This document shows positions 1 to 8,063 of a stretch of 64,000 nt of DNA, piece by piece. Within the stretch, counting starts at the first letter, position 1; each line of letters begins with the position of its first letter. Origin of the DNA: Bacillus changyiensis (lineage in GTDB: Bacteria > Bacillota > Bacilli > Bacillales > Bacillaceae); NCBI RefSeq assembly GCF_027706145.1, contig NZ_JAQFWW010000007.1:81641-145640 (forward strand). Direction: 5' to 3'. The position numbers and the translations under genes are program-made. The notes under the pieces were generated by a model. It saw nothing but the letters and a program-made list of their open reading frames with translations, did not search any database and was not told the origin of the DNA.

Positions 1-340
1 TGACTACTGTGTCAGTTGCTATATTAAAAATAGATAGTATATTTTCTTTTACTTCCATACTCATATTTACAAGACTACTTTTTAGTTTTACACCTAAAAT
101 AAAATCATACTTTGTTAGCTTTCCTAGGCGTTGCTCTAAAATCCTTTCTGTCTCTTTGTTGTAATACCGAGCCACTTCCAGAGCATCTTTCGCAATATCT
201 GTCTCTAAATCATTAAAACGCTTATCCAGTTCATATTCACTAGGGTACATCATCATATGAAAATCTTCATATGAAGTAACTTCTTCAAAAAAATGTTCCC
301 ACTTCTTTTTATAAGAATTTACTTTTTCTTTATTTTGCAT
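1..340 (-). CDS. conE: ConE, VirB4-type conjugation ATPase (N-terminal part; runs off the window)
   Basis: An open frame starts at ATG 340 and continues to the window edge (113 codons), beginning MQNKEKVNSYKKKW. It overlaps the end of conD by 11 bp. Position (directly after conB-conC-conD) and the charged N-terminus fit ConE/YddE of ICEBs1, the VirB4-like ATPase of about 830 residues that energises the mating channel at the membrane. The Walker motifs would lie outside the window, so the call rests on gene order and frame. Confidence 0.72.
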   Translation of the reverse strand, partial: MQNKEKVNSYKKKWEHFFEEVTSYEDFHMMMYPSEYELDKRFNDLETDIAKDALEVARYYNKETERILEQRLGKLTKYDFILGVKLKSSLVNMSMEVKENILSIFNIATDTVV

Positions 341-857
341 TGGGATTGAATTGCTTCTTATTCGGTAATACGCCCAAATTTCTCCGTTTCTTGTTAACAA
401 CAGATTTTTGTGTATTGCCTTCATTGGCGTTCTTAATTTCATTCCGATTATCCACCACCTTTACAAGTCTAGAAAACTTAATTTCTTTTTCATTACTTAA
501 ATCAACCTTTCGATCATTACAAAACTTCTTTTGAGGAATTACTATCATAAAGTAATACTTTATTAAATCAAAGAAATACAAATATAAATTTTTTCCTTCT
601 GGCTTTATTTTTGTTACTAGCATTGTTAAAAAGATTGGTATTCCCAATACAATAATGACAAAACTGTTATCAAAAGCGTGAGGAAAAATCCTCCTCACGC
701 CATACCAAAATCCAAAACATAGACCTACAAAAATAAAATAGTTTATTGCTGGTATCAACTCAACTGCAAAAGGCAATGAATAATGATCTGTTAATTGTTG
801 AATCTTTTTGGGTTCTCTCATTGCCTTACGGTAGTTAAAAACTAAACGCCCCATCAA
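330..857 (-). CDS. conD: ConD, TcpE-family conjugation membrane protein
   Basis: A 175-residue protein with two adjacent hydrophobic segments (about residues 38-55 and 65-85) and a basic, Asn/Lys-rich C-terminal tail. Length and position match ConD/YddD of ICEBs1 (TcpE family), a membrane component of the Gram-positive type IV secretion channel. It lies 10 bp after conC, overlaps conE, and is part of the long leftward conjugation operon. ATG 857 and the next codon are both Met; either could start it. Confidence 0.8.
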   Translation of the reverse strand: MMGRLVFNYRKAMREPKKIQQLTDHYSLPFAVELIPAINYFIFVGLCFGFWYGVRRIFPHAFDNSFVIIVLGIPIFLTMLVTKIKPEGKNLYLYFFDLIKYYFMIVIPQKKFCNDRKVDLSNEKEIKFSRLVKVVDNRNEIKNANEGNTQKSVVNKKRRNLGVLPNKKQFNPNAK

Positions 858-867
858 GATTCCTCCA

Positions 868-1113
868 TTATAGTTTGTTCATTAGAGCATCAATCCAACC
901 TGAGAACTCAGACCAGTGTTTGATAATCCAAGAGACTGCACTTCCAACAACGCAAGCAAAAACTATACCTCCTACTTTAAGCTTCATAACATGTTTTGCG
1001 GCTAAAAACATTACAACAAGAACAATAAACTGGGTAACAATATCCATTCCCCAACTTTTTACACCTCCAAGTGTCGGCAATGAACTACCCATAACAAAAT
1101 TAAAGAAATCCAT
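868..1113 (-). CDS. conC: ConC, small TcpD-family membrane protein
   Basis: An 81-residue protein with two hydrophobic stretches (about residues 25-42 and 46-64), Gly-rich near the N-terminus. Size, topology and position between conB and conD match ConC/YddC of ICEBs1 (TcpD-like). In that element the protein is membrane-associated and belongs to the transfer machinery, although it was reported not to be strictly required. It sits 15 bp after conB. Confidence 0.78.
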   Translation of the reverse strand: MDFFNFVMGSSLPTLGGVKSWGMDIVTQFIVLVVMFLAAKHVMKLKVGGIVFACVVGSAVSWIIKHWSEFSGWIDALMNKL

Positions 1114-1128
1114 TCTATTATTTCCCTC

Positions 1129-2196
1129 CTATTGGTGTTTAAGTTTATTTACATAATATTGACCACTTTTTTCGGTAATCTCTAAAGTGAAATGTTCAAT
1201 GATTGGTATATCATTTTCCTTTTCTTTAAATTGAACAGCGCAAAGAACCTCGAAACTATTTTCCGCCCCGAAGATTTTCACGTTATTAATCTCACTAAAT
1301 ATCAGACTTCCTTCCAATGCTTCTGGCTCTTTCATCATATAGACCATTTCTTCTTTCTTTTCAGAAGCATATTTTTCAAAGAAAGTAGTTAGAAATTTTT
1401 CTATAGATTCTTTTTTCTCTCCTGTATATTCGTCCTTTGTTTCAGATGTATTCTTTAATGTAATATCTCCTTTCAAATCATAAATTTGTGTGAAATACGG
1501 AACAGAGCTAACAGCAAAAGAATCACCTTTACTTATGATTGGAATATTTAATAACATTTGTTTTTCAACCTTTTCGTTTTCTGTGACTTTTTCCTTTACC
1601 TTCTTTTTCTTTTTTCCTTTCTTTACAGTCTTTTCAACTTCTTTTTCTACAGGGAAAGTGTTTATATAGGTCACTTTATATTGTAAAAGGTTGTAGTTAT
1701 CACCTTCTTTCATGTTATATAAACTAAAGTCTTTTAATTCTCTGTCTCCTTTAAAGCCATCAATTTGAAACCTTTCTTCTTCATCAAAATTACTTTCTGA
1801 CTGTTTTGCCATATAACTCTCTAAATTCTTTTTTCGCTCTGCGATATAATCTTGGTCATTTTTTATGTTCATATATTCCTTAATGAATCCATCTATAAAA
1901 TGATTAGCAGCAGTAACAGAAATTTTTTGTTGTTCATTATCAGCAGGCTTGTTAGAATTATTTTTTATATCATTTACAACGGAGCGAGTATTGACTGATA
2001 AAAGAACTGAAACTAGAGCCAATAATAGTAACCCTGATAAACTGCACCATAATGTAATGGCAATCACTTTTGATCTATCTCTAGGTACTTTCTTATTTAT
2101 TTTTTCTGGTCTTTGAACCTGTTTAATTTTTTGAATCAACTTTCTAAAAAAAGATGATTCTTCCTTTTTTTCATCGTCTTTTTTCTTTTTAAGCAA
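1129..2196 (-). CDS. conB: ConB, VirB8/TcpC-like conjugation channel protein
   Basis: About 355 residues: a very Lys-rich cytoplasmic N-terminus, one transmembrane segment (near residues 45-65), then an extracytoplasmic region with an internal Lys-rich insert. This is the layout of ConB/YddB (TcpC family, VirB8-like fold), a bitopic component of the ICEBs1 mating channel. I prefer TTG 2196 as start: the AAGGAG Shine-Dalgarno is about 10 nt upstream, while the in-frame GTG at 2205 is only 1-2 nt from it. The TTG start also gives close to the ICEBs1 length. Confidence 0.83.
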   Translation of the reverse strand: MLKKKKDDEKKEESSFFRKLIQKIKQVQRPEKINKKVPRDRSKVIAITLWCSLSGLLLLALVSVLLSVNTRSVVNDIKNNSNKPADNEQQKISVTAANHFIDGFIKEYMNIKNDQDYIAERKKNLESYMAKQSESNFDEEERFQIDGFKGDRELKDFSLYNMKEGDNYNLLQYKVTYINTFPVEKEVEKTVKKGKKKKKVKEKVTENEKVEKQMLLNIPIISKGDSFAVSSVPYFTQIYDLKGDITLKNTSETKDEYTGEKKESIEKFLTTFFEKYASEKKEEMVYMMKEPEALEGSLIFSEINNVKIFGAENSFEVLCAVQFKEKENDIPIIEHFTLEITEKSGQYYVNKLKHQ

Positions 2197-2212
2197 ATTT
2201 TTCACACTCCTT

Positions 2213-2368
2213 TCAAGCAGGATTTTTCTTACAGGTATTTAAGTCAATATTCCTAGTAAGTTTCATAATTGATCTTGCTATTTTTTCATAGTTTGGTTCG
2301 TTCATTTCAGTTACAATAATTTTCATTTTCTTTCCGCCTACATTGCATACTTTTACTGTTTCTTTCAT
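2213..2368 (-). CDS. Small 51-aa protein of the ICE transfer operon, function unknown
   Basis: The start ATG 2368 overlaps the TGA of the preceding gene as ATGA, a classic translational-coupling signal. The frame runs 51 codons (MKETVKVCNVGGKKMK...CKKNPA) and ends just before the conB ribosome-binding site. It contains two cysteines and no membrane segment. I do not recognise it. The support is the ATGA junction and the way it exactly fills the gap between its neighbours. Confidence 0.55.
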   Translation of the reverse strand: MKETVKVCNVGGKKMKIIVTEMNEPNYEKIARSIMKLTRNIDLNTCKKNPA

Positions 2369-2688
2369 ATTAGCCCCACTTTCTCTTCTTCTTTTTTTCC
2401 CTCACTTTGTTCAATCTGTTTACTTCTTTCTAAGAATGATAAAAAGGATGCTACACGTGGTAACACCCTTCTTATGCTTTCATTCTCCATATAAACTTTT
2501 ACACTTGTCATCCTCCCATCAGGCAAATAACGAGTTTTATAAAATGTATAGCGATATTCGGAAAAACCTTTTAATCTCAGTCCTTCAACAACAATCATAC
2601 AATCTCTACTTAAACTTCTCACAAAGACTAAAGATGGAATACCAATAGTAAACCCCAATCTTCTAAACTGATTGTCTACGCTAGACAA
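2365..2688 (-). CDS. yddA: YddA-like ICE protein
   Basis: A 107-residue soluble protein with a basic, Tyr/Arg-rich centre and an acidic Lys/Glu C-terminus (EGKKEEEK). Its place just upstream of conB corresponds to yddA of ICEBs1, which has a similar size. That is the basis of the symbol; I cannot align the sequences. It overlaps the upstream gene by 13 bp and the 51-aa gene by 4 bp, so translation is probably coupled. No function is known to me. Confidence 0.55.
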   Translation of the reverse strand: MSSVDNQFRRLGFTIGIPSLVFVRSLSRDCMIVVEGLRLKGFSEYRYTFYKTRYLPDGRMTSVKVYMENESIRRVLPRVASFLSFLERSKQIEQSEGKKEEEKVGLI

Positions 2689-2957
2689 ACAACATCAACT
2701 TCTTTCACACTTTCACATTCAATATATTTTTCGAGTTCTTGATCTTCATCTTCTATATAATTAAATATAGCTACAATTTTTTTCCTAAAACAATCAACCA
2801 CAACCGACAACTCAACCTCGAAACTTTCAGTTGATTTGGGATTGTTGATTACATGTTCTTTCATTCTTTCAACTAGTTCCTCCGTACCCTCTAAACATTC
2901 GATACTTTCTAATTCACTTTCTAAATATGGTGTGTTAAACAGATTTACTTCTAACAT
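2676..2957 (-). CDS. Acidic 93-aa ICE protein, function unknown
   Basis: The start ATG 2957 is preceded by AAGGAG at good spacing. The protein is strongly acidic (many Glu, with EDEDQELE near residues 70-77), with no membrane segment or known motif. It overlaps the upstream membrane gene by 23 bp. It occupies the slot of the small ydcS/ydcT genes of ICEBs1, but I cannot claim orthology. Confidence 0.6.
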   Translation of the reverse strand: MLEVNLFNTPYLESELESIECLEGTEELVERMKEHVINNPKSTESFEVELSVVVDCFRKKIVAIFNYIEDEDQELEKYIECESVKEVDVVCLA

Positions 2958-3192
2958 TTAACCACTCCTTAAAATCTTTTGAGGCTTTAGGTAATGCCCA
3001 GCGTATTCCTACTGTTAACGCCACAAATAAAACAACACTCACAACAGACCAAATATAATTATGATTAAGCACAGACACGTAAAATACCACCGAAACATAT
3101 AAACACAGAGCCACATAAACGAAGACACAAAACAAACCAAATATTATTTCTATTATTGATATATCACTCTCATTATTTTTCGAGGAATTCAA
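2935..3192 (-). CDS. Small two-span membrane protein of the ICE
   Basis: A longer frame exists back to 3360, but its N-terminal part runs through the hairpin cluster and looks non-coding. TTG 3192 has AAAGGAG seven bases upstream and gives an 85-residue protein (NSSKNNESDISIIEI...) with two hydrophobic segments (about residues 13-36 and 44-63) and a basic C-terminus. It is the first gene after the presumed single-strand origin. Function unknown. Confidence 0.6.
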   Translation of the reverse strand: MNSSKNNESDISIIEIIFGLFCVFVYVALCLYVSVVFYVSVLNHNYIWSVVSVVLFVALTVGIRWALPKASKDFKEWLNVRSKSV

Positions 3193-3207
3193 ATCATTAC
3201 TCCTTTC

Positions 3208-3417
3208 TTGGGCTTTGCCCAAACCCACCAACGTATGCACGTTGGATTGCAAAATATCAATCCCCCCATCCCCCCGATTCTTCGGGGGACTCCCTCGCCG
3301 GTAGGCAGGAACAAACGGTTGTTTGTTCAATGCTAAAAGGGTTTTGGTGGCGCTGAACATGTCAACTCCTTATCCTCACTTCGTTCCGGTACCGTTGACA
3401 CATGCGTTTAATCGCAT
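3208..3417 (-). other. Hairpin-rich non-coding stretch, candidate single-strand origin (sso)
   Basis: Five perfect inverted repeats lie in about 210 bp: 3208-3222 (TTGGGC/GCCCAA), 3228-3245 (CCAACGT/ACGTTGG), 3271-3288 (CCCCCGA/TCGGGGG), 3309-3328 (GAACAAAC/GTTTGTTC) and 3402-3417 (ATGCG/CGCAT). In ICEBs1 a functional single-strand origin (sso1) lies just downstream of nicK, where rolling-circle single strands fold to prime lagging-strand synthesis. This stretch sits in the same place. The structure is seen; the function is inferred. Confidence 0.55.
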
Positions 3418-3449
3418 CACTTATTTTAAAGAGTGGTATCATTCTATTT

Positions 3450-4502
3450 TTAAACAACCATATCAGCAGTTTGAGCCATGAATACTTCTAACATTTTTAA
3501 ATGTTTGTCTTCTAATTCGGCTTCTAAAATCATATCGGAAAGATCAGTTCTGCCAAGGTGTTTGTCAACTTCCATAACCATTTTCATGGTCCGAGAACAG
3601 GAATTTTTAAGCCAGTTTCTTGATTTTTGATATAAATCTTTTTGCGGTTTCATATACAAATGAAGTTTTCCAACATCCCCTATAAATTCAGACCAAAAAA
3701 GGCTCGTTTTCCAATGCTCTCTAGTGACCTTCTTGTCAGCATCAACGAACCTTACATAATTATTTATGATCTGCTTTGCAATAAGTGTTAAATCCATTGT
3801 TTTCATTAAGGATTTTATAGCTGACTGCGCCCGATCGTTTTTTAACCGTAATTCATATCGATTCCAGTTACCTAAATCCTCTATCGGAATGCCTTTTTTC
3901 TCAGCCTGTTCATAGTTTTTTTCATAGAAACACAGATATGCATCTGATTGTTTAGAACCAAAATAAATTGTCGTTCCTCCTGTTTCACCATCCGCCAAAC
4001 TGAACGATCCGTTAAAATCAGACTTGCGAAAGCGTGAAATACATTCGCCCTTTTGGGCTTTTTTCAACAAATCAGGAATCGAAAAGTACGTCTTTTTATC
4101 ATCAATTGCTAGATCAAAGCGAGTAAATGACCCACCTTGTTGTATACAGTCTTGAAAAAAGTCAAACCATGTTTTTTTTCGGCATTCCAAAAATGATTCA
4201 AGCTGTCGACATCCTTGACCAGATAATTCAATCAAAACTCCTCTATTATCTCCGGGTGCTGAATACATAACTTTGATGAAATCTAATTCAAATGTTCCGA
4301 CATATCCATAAAATCCAGATGACTTTTCCGCCATGAAATCTTTGTTGAGATGGAGAACATTTTCAATAATATTGTCAATATCGTGTGTTTTGAAAGTTAC
4401 TCGGATGTAGTCAACCATTGATACTAAAGGCTTTTCAACGTCTTTTTCTTTTACGATTACTACCCCCCTGTTAGCGTAGGGGGGGTTCACTTGTTCAGTC
4501 AT
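3450..4502 (-). CDS. nicK: NicK relaxase, replication initiation/relaxase protein
   Basis: A 350-residue protein of the rolling-circle Rep-like relaxase family of ICEBs1 NicK/YdcR (about 352 aa). Such enzymes nick oriT, stay covalently bound to the 5' end through a tyrosine, and start both conjugative transfer and plasmid-like replication of the element. Segments such as FTRFDLAIDD and NWNRYELRLK resemble the Rep_trans core. The ATG at 4502 lies inside the end of conQ (8-bp overlap), and its first codons contain the oriT inverted repeat. Confidence 0.88.
   Translation of the reverse strand: MTEQVNPPYANRGVVIVKEKDVEKPLVSMVDYIRVTFKTHDIDNIIENVLHLNKDFMAEKSSGFYGYVGTFELDFIKVMYSAPGDNRGVLIELSGQGCRQLESFLECRKKTWFDFFQDCIQQGGSFTRFDLAIDDKKTYFSIPDLLKKAQKGECISRFRKSDFNGSFSLADGETGGTTIYFGSKQSDAYLCFYEKNYEQAEKKGIPIEDLGNWNRYELRLKNDRAQSAIKSLMKTMDLTLIAKQIINNYVRFVDADKKVTREHWKTSLFWSEFIGDVGKLHLYMKPQKDLYQKSRNWLKNSCSRTMKMVMEVDKHLGRTDLSDMILEAELEDKHLKMLEVFMAQTADMVV
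4462..4486 (-). other. oriT inverted repeat of the ICE
   Basis: On the minus strand the sequence reads ACCCCCC - TACGCTAACA-type loop - GGGGGGT, with arms at 4480-4486 and 4462-4468. This closely resembles the inverted repeat of the ICEBs1 origin of transfer, which also lies at the start of nicK. It falls within nicK codons about 6-14, so the site is constrained both as DNA substrate and as coding sequence. The exact nick position is not resolved here. Confidence 0.75.
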
Positions 4503-5916
4503 TCGCTTCGCTCACTCCTTCACCGCTGGCATCTGGTCGCTTTTCGCTGCCGCTAGCGACTGACGTCGCTGCGCTCCCTTTAAAACCAGCCAGCGACTCT
4601 TTAATAGATGACATAAAATCATACCCCCTCGGTACAAAAGGACTGTAAAACTCTAACACTGTGCCTGTTCCCATGTCCGCATAACCTCTACCTTCAATTT
4701 TTTTATTCACAAATGCTTTGTCACAATCTCCGAACATCATTCCATAACCTGTATCAGACATCAGACCCAATGAAACACGAAAGCTAAATTGATCACGTAT
4801 TCCATCAGCTAAGTATTTAGCATCCGGACGTTGAGCGCCCAAAACAAGAAAATAACCCGCCTGCCTTCCTAGCATGACTAATTGTTTCATATAGGATAAT
4901 GCGTCATTTCTTTCTTTCATGTCCAGTAAATCCATAAATGCAACGTATTCATCAAAGAAAATAAAAACAGGTTTCAAACCTAAATAGGCGTAGTTTTCAC
5001 CCGTCTTGTAATTCGGCATTTTCTTCATTTCATCCATTCTGGTCATCATCCCGTCAACTGATTTCCTTAGGCACATCAAAATACCATTCTTTCGAGAATA
5101 TACCTTTTTCGGAAGTACTTCTTCTAAGTCTGCTAAATCTGCATTTTTCGGATCTAATATGTTTACATCTGCCCCTAGTTGAACACATGCTTTAATGATC
5201 GTTAACATGAAGTATGTTTTTCCTCCACCAGTACCGCCAGATATAAGCATGTGTGGCAATTTATCAAATTTCCATGAGATGTGTTTCATTAATGGTAGAA
5301 CACCATTTTCAGCAACCGCATCATCAATCGAAATACGGTTTTTCTCCACATCATAAAGCAGTTTAAAACACACAAAGCCCTCTTCGATTTCCTTACCGAC
5401 TAAGTCGCAAAATAAACCGTTCTCCAAATCCTTCCCTAAGTCGAGAAAGCGATTTTGAAAACGATTCATATCCATGGCAATCCGTATATAAATGTAATTG
5501 TCTATCACTCGATAATAAATTTTGGGAAAGTAGGTGATTTTTTCTCTTGTATCCGTTTCTTTTGAAAATATTTTTCTTGTTTTAACGTTTTCTTTCTCAT
5601 AAAACTTATTTGAAAAAATCATACGCGCAATCTTTTGCCTATGAAGCATTTTTTTATAAACATCAAAAAGTAAAAAATAAGCTAAAACAACACTGACAGA
5701 AGCAATAAGAACAGAACATAAAAAACTCGTTATAATCAATGGTACATTCCATTCAAAATGCTTTACAGTTTTCACAATATCTAAATGAATGAAATGATCT
5801 TTCCAAAAGAAAAACATAGATATCAAAAAGACAGGCACAAATATTAATACACCTGTTATCATAATAATGTTTTTATGCCTAGGACGTATACGAATACCTC
5901 TATATTTCCACAACAT
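4495..5916 (-). CDS. conQ: ConQ, FtsK/HerA-type coupling protein
   Basis: A 473-residue protein with two N-terminal transmembrane segments (about residues 17-37 and 57-87) and a cytoplasmic ATPase domain: Walker A GGTGGGKTY near residue 225 and a Walker B-like FIFFDEY near 317. It matches ConQ/YdcQ (about 480 aa), which brings the NicK-oriT complex to the mating channel. The C-terminal tail is Ser/Ala/Glu-rich and low complexity. It overlaps nicK by 8 bp. The start ATG 5916 fits the usual family length. Confidence 0.88.
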   Translation of the reverse strand: MLWKYRGIRIRPRHKNIIMITGVLIFVPVFLISMFFFWKDHFIHLDIVKTVKHFEWNVPLIITSFLCSVLIASVSVVLAYFLLFDVYKKMLHRQKIARMIFSNKFYEKENVKTRKIFSKETDTREKITYFPKIYYRVIDNYIYIRIAMDMNRFQNRFLDLGKDLENGLFCDLVGKEIEEGFVCFKLLYDVEKNRISIDDAVAENGVLPLMKHISWKFDKLPHMLISGGTGGGKTYFMLTIIKACVQLGADVNILDPKNADLADLEEVLPKKVYSRKNGILMCLRKSVDGMMTRMDEMKKMPNYKTGENYAYLGLKPVFIFFDEYVAFMDLLDMKERNDALSYMKQLVMLGRQAGYFLVLGAQRPDAKYLADGIRDQFSFRVSLGLMSDTGYGMMFGDCDKAFVNKKIEGRGYADMGTGTVLEFYSPFVPRGYDFMSSIKESLAGFKGSAATSVASGSEKRPDASGEGVSEAND

Positions 5917-5946
5917 CCTTTTCCACTTTGAAATGATTACACACTC

Positions 5947-6132
5947 CTAACGTTTAAGTTTTTTATTTTTAATTCTTTCACTCCACAGATGCACTAAGTC
6001 AATGACCAAAAAATGACCACCAAACATGAGAAATATACAAGTTGTTACGAAAACAGTGATGAATATGTCAAACGGCAACCATCCAATAGGCTTACGATAT
6101 AAAAAATAAAGGACAAAAAATATAATCCACAA
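5947..6132 (-). CDS. Small two-span membrane protein upstream of conQ
   Basis: At least 61 residues with two hydrophobic segments and a basic tail (ERIKNKKLKR), ending 31 bp before conQ. The TTG at 6132 has no good ribosome-binding site. The frame stays open upstream to about 6195, where an ATT codon follows GGAGGGA at 4-7 nt; an ATT start would give about 80 residues. Function unknown. It is probably part of the conQ-nicK transcription unit. Confidence 0.5.
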   Translation of the reverse strand: MWIIFFVLYFLYRKPIGWLPFDIFITVFVTTCIFLMFGGHFLVIDLVHLWSERIKNKKLKR

Positions 6133-6313
6133 AAGAACACGAACTATTATTGAACGTATTTTTTTCGCCCTGAATATCCTAAACTTAGAAATAATTTTTC
6201 CCTCCTAAGTAATAAATATATTTTTATTCATCCTATTCTTACTACGTTTACTTTTTATTCTCAAAATGGTAATATATAACCCGATAATTTGAAACTGAAA
6301 GGACAAATTTTAT

Positions 6314-6865
6314 ATGTTTGATAAAATTCTAGAACTCTATTCTAAATTTGCAATCTACTTAGTCCATATTCTAATATTTAGTATTATCTTGGCTTCATTT
6401 CATCCACAAATCTTCCAACACTTTTTTAGTGCAGTTGCAAAATTTATCCCAGAATCAATTATCAACTATTATTCAGAAAAAAATATAAATCAAACTGATG
6501 TATTTTATATTTTCACTATCATATCAGCTATTTCAGGAATAGGGGCAATTTGGAACTTCTTCTACCCAAGAAATTATGTTAAGAAAATGATTGATGCTGG
6601 TTTGAAATTTAACGAGTTTCCATCCTTCCACATGACCTCAATTCATAATAATAGTTCTGAGATAACTATACTTTTTCTGCTAATCGCTATTTTGTTTACA
6701 CAAACAAATGTCATTTCTTTTTCAACAATAAAAAACTTAGAAATGGACTTACTTATAAATGCTCCAATTATTTTTATTTTTTGTAGTATTGGTATATTAG
6801 CAGCTACTGTTGATTGCATTATGATAATTATGTCTGGATTTGGAACAATTAAAAAGAAAAATTAA
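6314..6865 (+). CDS. ICE cargo gene: four-span membrane protein, function unknown
   Basis: A 183-residue, very AT-rich gene on the strand opposite to the transfer operon, with ATG 6314 preceded by GAAAGGA. Four hydrophobic segments are visible (about residues 14-30, 66-86, 118-135 and 150-172). It sits between helP and conQ, where ICEBs1 has no gene, and is closed by a strong terminator, so it is an independent cargo unit. I do not recognise the family. Host-fitness, exclusion or phage-defence roles are possible guesses only. Confidence 0.7.
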   Translation: MFDKILELYSKFAIYLVHILIFSIILASFHPQIFQHFFSAVAKFIPESIINYYSEKNINQTDVFYIFTIISAISGIGAIWNFFYPRNYVKKMIDAGLKFNEFPSFHMTSIHNNSSEITILFLLIAILFTQTNVISFSTIKNLEMDLLINAPIIFIFCSIGILAATVDCIMIIMSGFGTIKKKN

Positions 6866-6888
6866 ATCTCATAATCTCTTAAATAATA

Positions 6889-6927
6889 AAAGCGTGCCAG
6901 TACAGTAAATATAGACTAGCACGCTTT
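6889..6927. terminator. Bidirectional terminator between the cargo gene and helP
   Basis: AAAGCGTGC (6889-6897) pairs perfectly with GCACGCTTT (6919-6927), with A-rich sequence before and T-rich after. It lies just after the plus-strand cargo gene and downstream of helP on the minus strand, so it can serve both. Confidence 0.7.
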
Positions 6928-6982
6928 CCATCAATTTTTTTTATTTCTTTCTTTTGCCTTCGTCTTCACCCTTTAGTGAGGA

Positions 6983-7354
6983 TTATTTCTTATCATTTGA
7001 TCCAGCAGTGGTAGTCGCTTTACTTGTAGAACCAGCACCTTTTAAAACAATGTCTTCTGCTCTTACAGTCCAGTTAAGATTTGCAAAATTACCCGCACTC
7101 ATTGCCATAGCACTTATTTGTGGAGTCTTTAACTCAACATCTACAAAAGGTTCATACTCTTTAAGATCAATATGTGCTGGTAAAGTTACCTCAATCTGTC
7201 CTTTCTGTACACTTGAAGCAAGGTTGTATATTCTTGATTCTAATTTATCCGTTCTTTTCCCATCTTCATAAACAAAACGCTCTCTATTCAATCCCATAAA
7301 TTTAAGATCACCAAAAGTTGCTTTTGTATCAGGTACAATAAAGTTAAATTTCAT
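6983..7354 (-). CDS. helP: HelP, helicase processivity factor (YdcP, DUF961)
   Basis: A 123-residue protein beginning [19 protein letters not shown], the typical DUF961/YdcP opening. In ICEBs1 and Tn916 this small protein binds single-stranded DNA and lets the PcrA helicase unwind DNA from the NicK-nicked end, so it is needed for element replication. Length fits the family (about 126 aa). It is separated from conQ by the inserted cargo gene, so transcription into conQ must read through or restart. Confidence 0.85.
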   Translation of the reverse strand: MKFNFIVPDTKATFGDLKFMGLNRERFVYEDGKRTDKLESRIYNLASSVQKGQIEVTLPAHIDLKEYEPFVDVELKTPQISAMAMSAGNFANLNWTVRAEDIVLKGAGSTSKATTTAGSNDKK

Positions 7355-7715
7355 TATTCAAATCCCCATTTCATTTTAATTTTAGTTTTTTTTATAGATC
7401 AATTTTATTTAAATTCGCTCCGGTTCTGTTTCCATCTTGGCGCTTATCAGTCGCTAACGGATTATTAACCCCTCTTGGCAACTTAGTAGGCTAATTATAG
7501 CCATCAAGCTGACTACAGCTATTTCGCACGCTTGTTCTAGCCTGCTACAACATTTAAAGTGATTGCTGTTCATCACTCAAATACTCACGCATGACTTTTT
7601 TTCAAGAATGCCATATAATAAAAAGTGTCTAGTTTTTTATTTATCGGCGTTCTTGATGATCATTCGTCAAGACGCTTTTTTTGTCTATATGTATTTTTCA
7701 AAGATCGGCAAACTA
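7355..7715. other. 361-bp non-coding ICE region with several hairpins
   Basis: No convincing gene. Small inverted repeats occur (GGCTA/TAGCC near 7490, AGTGAT/ATCACT near 7560-7580). At 7647-7675 a GCGT-CTTGA/TCAAG-ACGC hairpin is followed by a T-run on the plus strand. It could be a leader of helP, a second single-strand origin, or a terminator for antisense transcripts. The structure is seen; the role is open. Confidence 0.4.
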
Positions 7716-8003
7716 TTAATAAATTACAGGAACATTTGAAACATGCTGTTCATTTAAAATAATGACTCTAGGATTTCCACCATGTATAATTGGACTCTCA
7801 TCAATCAGAGGAAATCTAAAAACTTCATTCTGTTTACCTTCATCATAAAAAGATCTTATAAACCATTCATAAAATTCTTGGTACTCATCCATCAACCTTT
7901 CATCTATAGCTTTTTGTATTACTTGTGCTAACGCTAAGGTTACAGGCTCTCTTTGATCTTCAAATTTCTTAAGATGAAAATTAAATTCTTCTATTAGTGT
8001 CAC
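7716..8003 (-). CDS. ydcO: YdcO-like ICE protein
   Basis: A 95-residue soluble, acidic protein with aromatic-rich centre (YQEFYEWFIRSFYD). It lies between the xis/ydzL region and helP, as ydcO does in ICEBs1 (about 86 aa). The symbol rests on position and size, not on a verified alignment. It has no recognised domain and is probably expressed from the xis promoter when ImmR repression is lifted. Confidence 0.5.
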   Translation of the reverse strand: MTLIEEFNFHLKKFEDQREPVTLALAQVIQKAIDERLMDEYQEFYEWFIRSFYDEGKQNEVFRFPLIDESPIIHGGNPRVIILNEQHVSNVPVIY

Positions 8004-8063
8004 ATCACCGCCACCCTTATTTTTTTTTTTCAGCCCTTATAGTGGTATAAATTCACACTATGA

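Noticed and set aside
2935..3360. Full 141-residue frame starting at 3360
   Set aside because: Its first 56 codons run through the hairpin cluster; a TTG at 3192 has a perfect ribosome-binding site.
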